From positions 1 through 7,379 of the forward strand of contig JAAZEI010000270.1 in NCBI GenBank assembly GCA_012512355.1: a DNA stretch of 7,379 bases. The letters are read 5' to 3'. Below, one piece after another: positions 1-5,313 of this stretch (the first letter of the stretch is position 1; each line of letters starts with the position of its first letter). The DNA comes from Clostridiales bacterium. Its GTDB lineage: Bacteria; Bacillota; Clostridia; Christensenellales; Aristaeellaceae. Below the pieces are notes generated by a model. That model was given only the letters and a program-made list of their open reading frames with translations. It had not been told where the DNA came from and made no database searches. The translations under genes were made by a program, and so were the position numbers.

Positions 1-178
1 CCGTGTAACGTTGGCGAGTGCCCAGAAGCTGATCGATTCCTCCTCTCTCATAGCGGTTGCGCCAGTTCCGGATGACATTACGGCTGATCCCCATCTCTCG
101 ACCTATTGCATGTACAGCCATGCCGTCTTCAAGCATTCGAATGACCTTCAGGCGTTGTTCTTCATCATATTTAGTCAA
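1..178 (-). CDS. Partial IS3-family-like transposase OrfA, N-terminal helix-turn-helix
   Basis: The first 59 codons of a DNA-binding transposase subunit are present; the rest lies beyond position 1. The protein begins (M)TKYDEEQRLKVIRMLEDG and has a helix-turn-helix at about residues 22-42 (HAIGREMGISRNVIRNW), then an R-Y-x-x-G-G-I/L motif typical of IS3/IS150-type OrfA (HTH_28-like). The TTG start at 178-176 is chosen because GAAAGGGG lies 10 nt upstream (189-196) and the family usually begins near this Lys-Tyr-Asp/Glu motif. The same frame stays open upstream to an ATG at 244, outside the presumed IS end, but that ATG has no visible ribosome binding site. The ribosome binding site sits in one arm of an inverted repeat, which could limit translation from read-through transcripts. 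OrfB (DDE integrase) is not in the window. Confidence 0.72.
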   Translation of the reverse strand, partial: MTKYDEEQRLKVIRMLEDGMAVHAIGREMGISRNVIRNWRNRYERGGIDQLLGTRQRYT

Positions 179-180
179 AT

Positions 181-230
181 AATATGCACCCCTTTCAGTT
201 GGTTTTCGTCCAACTTTCGGGGTGCATATC
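181..230 (-). repeat. Imperfect inverted repeat covering the IS end and the transposase ribosome binding site
   Basis: Arms 181-202 and 210-230 share an 11-bp block (ATATGCACCCC / GGGGTGCATAT) and a 6-bp block (AGTTGG / CCAACT), separated by a small mismatched bulge and a 7-nt loop. In a minus-strand transcript entering from the sugar operon, the arm nearer the transposase contains AAAGGGG, so folding would hide the ribosome binding site. A transcript started inside the element would lack the outer arm. The pairing is directly visible; the regulatory role is inferred by analogy with other IS elements that block read-through translation. Confidence 0.7.
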
Positions 231-293
231 ACTTTGGGCGGCATTTTGATTTCATAATAAATTGCTTCAAGAAATCCAAGAATACTTTGAGTA

Positions 294-1343
294 TCAATCC
301 TGATATATATTCATGCGTCTTCCGCTTTCATCCGACTCAATGGCAGCAAACACAACCCGCATGGCTTTGAGTGCTTCCTGTGCGTCTATATCTGGCTTGG
401 TTCCTTTGAGTATGCTGCTTACAAAGGCATTGATTACACCAGAATTACTCTGCCTGCCTGCTTTTTGGTCTTCATTGCTGCTGAGACCTTCAAGTTTCAA
501 TTTTTCAACCTTACCATCTTTTGTTTCAAGGATAAGTGAGTAAATTGGATCATCGTAGAGTCTCAGCACTCCTTTAGTACCGTAAATGCGGCTTGAGTTA
601 TCTTCGCCTGCATTGAAAGTCCAGCTGACATGCATTGTGCCCATAACACCTGATTTGGTTGTCAGAAGACAGGCTGCGTTATCCTCAAGGTCGATAAGCC
701 TGCCATCCTCATAGCGTTTGTCGAGCGTTGCCAGTTTAGCTGATACCTCGACGATTGGCTCGTCAAGCAGAAAATGTATCAGATCTATTTTATGAATGCC
801 AAGATCACCTAACACGCCAAATCCCGCTCTGTTTCGGTGGATAAACCAGCTGTCAAGATTGAGCGTCCACACTTCCGGTCCCTCATGCCCAAAAGTCACT
901 CGAAAGCCCAGGGGCTTGCCGAGGACTCCGCGCGCAATCATTTCTCTTGCCTTGATGTGTGCAGGTGCAAAACGCTGATTATGCCCAAGCATTACAGTTT
1001 TACCAGTGCTCTTTGCCATTTGAACGATAGCGAGGCAGTCTTCCAAAGTTGTCGCCATGGGCTTTTCTAGCAGAACATGTTTTCCGGCTTTCAAAGCCGC
1101 CAAGCTTACTTCGGCATGGGAAGGGTTTGCGACACAAATGCTGACAGCGTCAATGGCAGAGTCGTCTAGCATGCTATCAATGTTTTCGTAATTTTTACCG
1201 CCGAATTTCTCAACCATTAGATCTGCTTGGCTCATCTTTGTATCGACAAACCCAAGTAATTTTGCGGATGGATTCGCCAGATATTCTGGCGCATGTCTGT
1301 ACTGGGTTATTCGGCCGCAACCGATAATGCCTATGTTGATCAT
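294..1343 (-). CDS. Gfo/Idh/MocA-family NAD(P)-dependent oxidoreductase
   Basis: A 349-residue cytoplasmic dehydrogenase, of normal length for the family, which oxidises or reduces sugars, inositols and their derivatives with NAD(P). The N-terminal Rossmann fold has the GIIGCGRI dinucleotide loop at residues 5-12. The family hallmark EKP is at 93-95 (LLEKPMATT) with the presumed catalytic Lys94. The C-terminal domain contains GVLGDLGIHKIDL (176-188), giving the family's Asp180 and His184 pair. The start is well supported: AAGGAG lies 7 nt before the ATG at 1343. It is the last gene of the transporter operon, 49 bp after the permease, so its substrate is probably the imported sugar or a product of it. 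No convincing terminator follows; there is only a 5-bp stem over the stop codon before the insertion sequence. Substrate specificity cannot be read from sequence alone. Confidence 0.93.
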   Translation of the reverse strand: MINIGIIGCGRITQYRHAPEYLANPSAKLLGFVDTKMSQADLMVEKFGGKNYENIDSMLDDSAIDAVSICVANPSHAEVSLAALKAGKHVLLEKPMATTLEDCLAIVQMAKSTGKTVMLGHNQRFAPAHIKAREMIARGVLGKPLGFRVTFGHEGPEVWTLNLDSWFIHRNRAGFGVLGDLGIHKIDLIHFLLDEPIVEVSAKLATLDKRYEDGRLIDLEDNAACLLTTKSGVMGTMHVSWTFNAGEDNSSRIYGTKGVLRLYDDPIYSLILETKDGKVEKLKLEGLSSNEDQKAGRQSNSGVINAFVSSILKGTKPDIDAQEALKAMRVVFAAIESDESGRRMNIYQD

Positions 1344-1392
1344 TGATGTCTCCTTCCAAAAGGAACGTTGGGGACGCTGATGGTTAAAGAGA

Positions 1393-2418
1393 TTATTTTC
1401 CTTGGCTCCTCAGGCTTTGCAGCAGTACGGCGATAATGATTATCCCCCCTGAGATAGCCCCAGTCAGAAAAGTGGGAACCTTGGCTGCTACCAGGGTATT
1501 GTTGATGATTTTAAACATCAGTACACCCAAAAATGTGCCAATAATCTTGCCGCGTCCGCCGCTCATGGCTGTACCGCCGATGGCGACAGCCGCGATGGCA
1601 TCCATTTCAAATAGATTGCCTGCATTGGCTGAAGCAACAGCCATTAATCGGGAAGAATATATCCAGCTGGTGAAGCCGCACAGGATCCCTGTAATGGCAA
1701 AAACCGCTATTTTGATCCTGTCAACATTGACACCTGCCATCCGAGCTGATACTTCATTGCTGCCCACAGCGTATATATGCTTGCCCAGGCGGGTACGCTG
1801 CATGATAAGGCCAAACAGCAGTGCTGCGGCAATGAACATCAGCATAGGATAGGGGAGTGCGTATCCAAATATTCTGATGCTGCCGCTTGCCACCTGGCGA
1901 AAGGTTTCATAGAAGGGCTTGGATGCGATGCCGCCTGCAACACTGAAAGGGCCGCCTTGACCAAAGTGATTGATAATGGCTCGTGAGGAAGTCTGAACTG
2001 CCAGGGTGGCTATCATGGCAGGCATGTGTCCTTTTGCGACAAGAAGGCCATTAAAGCTGCCAATCACAGCGCCTAATATCAGACAAAACAGCAGCATCAC
2101 CCATATGTTTTGCGTAGCATTGAGGACTTCAATGCCAAAGCCTGAAATGATGGCGACTTGCGCGCCAACTGAAATATCGATTTGTCCCGCGCAGATGATC
2201 ATTGTCATGCCAAGCGCAATAAAACCTGTAGTCGAAGCTGATTGTATAAAAATGTTTGAAACGTTCCGCCAACGAAAAAAGTTCGGATTGACAATCAGCG
2301 CGATAACAACAATGAGCACAAAAGAAACGAAATAACTATACTCTGTAAATAAGCGTTTGAATGCGCTCGTACCCCTGGGGCCAGAATTGCCGGATAGACT
2401 ACTTTGCTGTTGGGACAT
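1393..2418 (-). CDS. Sugar ABC transporter permease, ribose/xylose class (RbsC/XylH-like)
   Basis: A 341-residue inner-membrane subunit that should form the homodimeric channel of a CUT2-type sugar importer. A hydrophilic N-terminus (1-27) is followed by about nine hydrophobic segments, roughly at 28-43, 62-78, 86-98, 105-127, 133-150, 188-206, 236-254, 273-310 and 316-334. The family signature GQIDISVG is at 78-85. The cytoplasmic coupling loop at about 207-235 (TRLGKHIYAVGSNEVSARMA) is the EAA-like region that contacts the ATPase. A conserved glycine-rich stretch (AIGGTAMSGGRG) lies at 279-290. The start at 2418 is chosen because AAGGAG is 7 nt upstream; an in-frame ATG at 2448 would add 10 residues but has no such site. 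The gene overlaps the end of the ATPase gene by 20 bp, suggesting translational coupling. Confidence 0.93.
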   Translation of the reverse strand: MSQQQSSLSGNSGPRGTSAFKRLFTEYSYFVSFVLIVVIALIVNPNFFRWRNVSNIFIQSASTTGFIALGMTMIICAGQIDISVGAQVAIISGFGIEVLNATQNIWVMLLFCLILGAVIGSFNGLLVAKGHMPAMIATLAVQTSSRAIINHFGQGGPFSVAGGIASKPFYETFRQVASGSIRIFGYALPYPMLMFIAAALLFGLIMQRTRLGKHIYAVGSNEVSARMAGVNVDRIKIAVFAITGILCGFTSWIYSSRLMAVASANAGNLFEMDAIAAVAIGGTAMSGGRGKIIGTFLGVLMFKIINNTLVAAKVPTFLTGAISGGIIIIAVLLQSLRSQGK

Positions 2419-3928
2419 TTTGTAACTCCTTGGTGTGAAGATCGGCATTGAAATTTGCTCCGGTTGAGTAAAGCATCATCCGTTCTTCAGTAATATCTTT
2501 TCTTTCAAGCATGGCATTCATTTTACCTTTATACAATACCATACATCTGTCAGCAACCTTCATTATCTCCGGAAATTCGGAGGAAAAGACAAGGATGGTT
2601 TTACCTTGAGCAGCCAGTCGCAGCAGCAGATGATAGATTTCAAATTTAGTTCCTACATCAATCCCCTGGGTAGGGTTATCAAATAACAGGATGTCAGCAT
2701 CTGCTTCAAGCCAGCGTCCAAGTATCACCTTTTGCTGATTTCCGCCGGACAGGGAGGTAATCAAGTTTTTTGCATTGTCTGCCCTGATATCAAGCGCTAA
2801 TTTCTGTTTGATATAACGCGATTTTTCCTTGTTTGGTTTGATAAGAATGTCTTTCATGCGGGTATTGAAATAACCCATAGACATATTGTCGTAAATATTC
2901 AGGTCATTGAGAATGCCGCGCTCCTTGCGATTGCGTGGTACCATCGCGATATGGTGTCTGAGAAAGCCGCGTATTCCGCCTTTTATTATCTTTCCATTAA
3001 CTTTGAGAATTCCGCTGTGAGGTATCACCCCAAACAGTGCATCGGCAAGGTCATCTCGTCCAGAGCCCTGAAGACCCGTGATGGCTAAAATCTCACCCTT
3101 ATGAAGATCAAAGCTTATATCCTCAAAACCTTTGCTTGACAGCATCTCCGCTTGCATGGCAATGACTTCTGTTTTGGCAGAGATCCGCCGACTAAAATCG
3201 TCCGCGAGATTTGTTTTCCCGGTCATCATTTCGGTGATTTCCTGTTCAGTAACATCACTGATGCTGCCGGTAGAAATCCACTTTCCATCCCGTAAAACTG
3301 TATACGTATCACAGATTTCAAAAATTTCAGGCATTTTATGAGAGATATAAATAAAGGTGACATCCTGATCTTTTAATTGGCGCATAATCTTAAACAGATT
3401 GGATATTTCATAATTTGATAGAGCCGTTGTTGGCTCATCCATAATAATGATGTCGCACTTAAACAGCAAGGCCCGAGCAATTTCAACCAACTGCTTTTGA
3501 GCTGCCTGCAAGTCGCTGACATGCGCTGTGGGGTCTATGTTAACCCCCATGCGTTCAAATACGTGGGCAGCTCTTTCAATCATGCTTTTCTTGTCAAGTA
3601 GTCCCATCTTGTCAATCAGTTCCTGGGCAAGATACATATTTTCAAAAACGCGTAAATCGTTACATAAATTTAATTCTTGATGGATGAGCCGAATGCCGCT
3701 GGCCATCGCGGATTTGACGCCGGTAAAGTGTACTTTGCGGCCATCCAGGATAATCTCTCCGTCTTTTGCTCCAAAGCTACCTGCTAAAACATTCATGAGA
3801 GTTGATTTTCCGGCGCCGTTTTCACCAATCAAACCACGTATCTCACCTGTTTCAACAATCAGATCTACATGATCTACAGCGCGCACCGGTCCAAAATCTA
3901 CAACGATGCCAAGCATTTCTACCCGCAA
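2399..3928 (-). CDS. Sugar ABC transporter ATP-binding protein with two nucleotide-binding domains (RbsA/XylG/MglA-like)
   Basis: A 509-residue cytoplasmic ATPase with two tandem nucleotide-binding domains, the normal build for the ribose/xylose/galactose importer class. Domain 1 has a canonical Walker A (GENGAGKST, 35-43), Q-loop Gln84, Walker B with catalytic Glu (IIMDEP, Glu165) and H-loop His197, but a degenerate signature (LQAAQ, 140-144). Domain 2 has the expected degenerate Walker A (GLQGSGRDD, Arg291 in place of Lys) and a canonical signature (LSGGNQQ, 393-399). Its Walker B reads LLFDNPTQGIDVG, with Asn418 where related proteins usually have Glu. SSE replaces the H-loop, as is normal for this domain. 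The start is TTG at 3928, preceded by GAGGAGG at 5 nt; a later in-frame ATG (residue 5) is too far from that site. Sugar specificity is set by the binding protein and permease, not by this subunit. Confidence 0.94.
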   Translation of the reverse strand: MRVEMLGIVVDFGPVRAVDHVDLIVETGEIRGLIGENGAGKSTLMNVLAGSFGAKDGEIILDGRKVHFTGVKSAMASGIRLIHQELNLCNDLRVFENMYLAQELIDKMGLLDKKSMIERAAHVFERMGVNIDPTAHVSDLQAAQKQLVEIARALLFKCDIIIMDEPTTALSNYEISNLFKIMRQLKDQDVTFIYISHKMPEIFEICDTYTVLRDGKWISTGSISDVTEQEITEMMTGKTNLADDFSRRISAKTEVIAMQAEMLSSKGFEDISFDLHKGEILAITGLQGSGRDDLADALFGVIPHSGILKVNGKIIKGGIRGFLRHHIAMVPRNRKERGILNDLNIYDNMSMGYFNTRMKDILIKPNKEKSRYIKQKLALDIRADNAKNLITSLSGGNQQKVILGRWLEADADILLFDNPTQGIDVGTKFEIYHLLLRLAAQGKTILVFSSEFPEIMKVADRCMVLYKGKMNAMLERKDITEERMMLYSTGANFNADLHTKELQNVPTAK

Positions 3929-3933
3929 AACAA

Positions 3934-3940
3934 CCTCCTC
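3934..3940 (-). promoter_or_regulatory. Ribosome binding site that fixes the TTG start of the ABC ATPase
   Basis: The minus strand reads GAGGAGG, then five bases, then TTG at 3928. This strong match supports TTG rather than the downstream ATG at codon 5 as the start. Confidence 0.8.
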
Positions 3941-3961
3941 AGGATAATGGGATGATAGGCG

Positions 3962-3994
3962 AAGGGACTGGCTGGAAGAACCGGCCAGTCCCTT
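3962..3994 (-). other. Stem-loop between the binding-protein and ATPase genes
   Basis: An 11-bp perfect stem (3962-3972 with 3984-3994; AAGGGACTGGC / GCCAGTCCCTT) lies in the 98-bp gap between the two genes. Two further G-C pairs inside the loop leave a small loop. In the transcribed minus direction the 3' arm is followed by CGCC, not a U-tract, so it does not look like a full terminator. Such intercistronic hairpins after binding-protein genes often protect the upstream mRNA or cause partial termination, giving more binding protein than ATPase and permease. On the plus strand a short T-run does follow the stem, but no plus-strand gene ends here. Confidence 0.65.
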
Positions 3995-4026
3995 TTAATT
4001 GCACAAGGACTGTTGATAAATGAAAG

Positions 4027-5055
4027 TTAGTCAGCGATCGAATATCGGTCAACATAGTCCTGACTGACGCGATAGTCTTCGACAGTTGATTTGTCAATTT
4101 CAATGGTTGGGATGAGGAAGAGCTGGCCTTTGATGTCTTCATTTGCATACTGTTCGCCCTTGGCTGCTGCAACACCCAGACGGATGGCCTCGCGAACCAT
4201 AGAGGGGCTGAAGAAGTAAGTGACAAGTTCGGGCTTTGTGACAACATCAAATGTCGCAAGAGTCTCACGGCGTCCGCCCACGGAGGTAATCAGGCGCAAA
4301 TCTTTGAGCGCTTCGTCATCTCGGATAACAGTCATGATGCCATCAACTATTTCATCGTCATGTGTGACAATCAGATCAAGTTCTGCAACAACTTTATCAT
4401 CAGCGGTGGTCAGCCAGTTTTCCATGAAATCTTTGGACTTCGCGTTTGACCAATCAGTCTGGAAACCATCTTGCAGCAGTGTAAACTGATCTTTATATTC
4501 GCTTGCGTCAAGAATGTCCAGCATTCCCTGCGTACGCTGCTTGGATACGGTCGAACTGTCACCAATGAACAGTAGATAAGTAATTTCCTTACCTGCTTTG
4601 AGATCGTCCGCAAAGAAATTCAGAAGGTACTCACCCATCATATTTCCGATTGATTCGTTGTCGCCCATGATCTCGGCGGCCATGCCATCAAAGTTCTCAA
4701 TCAATCGGTCATAAATAACCAGCGGTACTTTTTCATCAATTACGCCCTGGGCTGCGTTTCGAAGCTGGTCACCTTCCATAGGCCAAAGGACGATGGCATC
4801 AGGACCCCATGCCATAACTTCATCAAGGCCCTGAATCTGTTTTGCAGCTTCATTGCCAACAGCCATCATATAATCATCAATAATGCCTGCGGCCTTCATG
4901 GCCTCTGCTTCTGCACGAGCGTGGGCGACTGATTCGCCTGTAAATCCATGGTCAGCATCCGGGGTAATAATGCCAATCTTGACGCCTGCCGCCATCGCAG
5001 ACATGGCACCCAAAATGAGCATCAGGGAGAGAAATAGAGCCGTAATTTTCTTCAT
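4027..5055 (-). CDS. Periplasmic-type sugar-binding protein of an ABC importer (type I fold, XylF/RbsB-like)
   Basis: A 342-residue precursor whose mature part should bind a sugar outside the membrane and deliver it to the permease. Residues 1-22 form a Sec signal peptide: KK, a hydrophobic core LFLSLMLILGAM, and an AMA cleavage motif. There is no lipobox cysteine. The mature protein starts VKIGIITPDADHGFTG, the usual first strand and ligand loop of the type I fold. IYDRLIE (114-120) and GDNESIG (131-137) resemble conserved ligand-contact segments of xylose-binding XylF, and THDDE (231-235) falls at a hinge/ligand region. The start at 5055 is chosen because GAGGAGG lies 6 nt upstream and a signal peptide begins there; an in-frame ATG at 5097 would place 14 charged residues before it. 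It is the first gene of the operon. XylF-like motifs hint at a pentose or related sugar, but specificity is unproven. Confidence 0.92.
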   Translation of the reverse strand: MKKITALFLSLMLILGAMSAMAAGVKIGIITPDADHGFTGESVAHARAEAEAMKAAGIIDDYMMAVGNEAAKQIQGLDEVMAWGPDAIVLWPMEGDQLRNAAQGVIDEKVPLVIYDRLIENFDGMAAEIMGDNESIGNMMGEYLLNFFADDLKAGKEITYLLFIGDSSTVSKQRTQGMLDILDASEYKDQFTLLQDGFQTDWSNAKSKDFMENWLTTADDKVVAELDLIVTHDDEIVDGIMTVIRDDEALKDLRLITSVGGRRETLATFDVVTKPELVTYFFSPSMVREAIRLGVAAAKGEQYANEDIKGQLFLIPTIEIDKSTVEDYRVSQDYVDRYSIAD

Positions 5056-5061
5056 ATAAAG

Positions 5062-5068
5062 CCTCCTC
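5062..5068 (-). promoter_or_regulatory. Ribosome binding site that fixes the start of the sugar-binding protein
   Basis: The minus strand reads GAGGAGG six bases before the ATG at 5055. It rules out the upstream in-frame ATG at 5097, since that start would place this site inside the coding region. Confidence 0.85.
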
Positions 5069-5118
5069 ATGTTTTTTGATAACTGCTTGCAACGCATGTG
5101 AGTTGTTGTTTACAGTAT

Positions 5119-5131
5119 ACACAGTATGTGT
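5119..5131. promoter_or_regulatory. Candidate operator at the transcription start of the transporter operon
   Basis: ACACAGTATGTGT is a perfect 5-bp inverted repeat around a 3-bp centre. It overlaps a tandem 9-bp direct repeat (ACAGTATAC then ACAGTATGT, 5112-5129). It starts 3 bp downstream of the minus-strand -10 box, so a bound protein would cover the transcription start and act as a repressor. The symmetry is visible; the regulator is unknown and not encoded in the window. Confidence 0.4.
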
Positions 5132-5133
5132 TA

Positions 5134-5162
5134 ATTTTAACTGTTTGATACCATATTGTCAA
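5134..5162 (-). promoter_or_regulatory. Sigma-A-like promoter of the sugar transporter operon
   Basis: On the minus strand, TTGACA (5162-5157) and TAAAAT (5139-5134) are separated by exactly 17 bp. The -35 box is a consensus match and the -10 box has five of six consensus bases. Transcription should begin near 5127, leaving a 5' leader of about 70 nt before the binding-protein gene. Confidence 0.75.
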
Positions 5163-5242
5163 ATAAAAATCCAACAATTTAAAATCATTGGTTTTGATTG
5201 GGCTATAGATTATACTTGCTTAAAAATGATTGCTTGCTTTTC

Positions 5243-5271
5243 TTGACATGCAGGTAATGTTTGATTAAAAT
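5243..5271 (+). promoter_or_regulatory. Sigma-A-like promoter of the kinase gene
   Basis: TTGACA (5243-5248) and TAAAAT (5266-5271) are 17 bp apart, the same hexamers and spacing as the divergent promoter on the other strand. Transcription should start near 5278, about 35 nt before the kinase ATG. The two -35 boxes are 80 bp apart, with AT-rich sequence between them. Confidence 0.75.
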
Positions 5272-5290
5272 CAGCTCCATCAGGTAAAGT
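5251..5290 (+). repeat. Two direct copies of CAGGTAAnGT, 30 bp apart, flanking the kinase -10 box
   Basis: CAGGTAATGT (5251-5260) lies in the promoter spacer and CAGGTAAAGT (5281-5290) just past the predicted transcription start. They match at nine of ten bases, and the 30-bp period is close to three helical turns, so both would face the same side of the DNA. This could be a pair of regulator sites; chance cannot be excluded for a repeat this short. Confidence 0.35.
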
Positions 5291-5313
5291 AATTTTTAAG
5301 TTGAGGAAATCGT

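Larger units (their letters stand above)
1..231 (-). mobile_element. End of an IS3-family-like insertion sequence (truncated by the window edge)
   Basis: The minus strand read from 231 begins TGATATGCACCCCGAAAG, which resembles, from memory, terminal inverted repeats of IS3-family (IS150-group-like) elements. It is followed by a partial transposase OrfA with a helix-turn-helix. The likely terminus is near 231, where TG would be the first two bases. The other end, the second reading frame and any target-site duplication are outside the window, so element boundaries and intactness cannot be checked. The element lies 62 bp beyond the stop of the oxidoreductase gene and in the same direction as the sugar operon. 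Confidence 0.6.

Noticed and set aside
11..370. Open frame of 119 codons on the plus strand
   Set aside because: It is antisense to the transposase and runs across the IS end into the oxidoreductase 3' end; it has no ribosome binding site and no recognisable motif.
2419..2448. Ten-residue N-terminal extension of the permease
   Set aside because: The ATG at 2448 lacks a ribosome binding site, whereas the ATG at 2418 has AAGGAG at 7 nt.
3962..4000. Plus-strand rho-independent terminator
   Set aside because: The stem is followed by a short T-run on the plus strand, but no plus-strand gene lies upstream to be terminated.
3939..4268. Open frame of 109 codons on the minus strand overlapping the binding-protein gene
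   Set aside because: It is another frame of the same strand; the binding-protein frame has clear family motifs, a signal peptide and a strong ribosome binding site.
5056..5097. Fourteen-residue N-terminal extension of the binding protein
   Set aside because: It would put charged residues before the signal peptide and bury the strong ribosome binding site inside the coding region.
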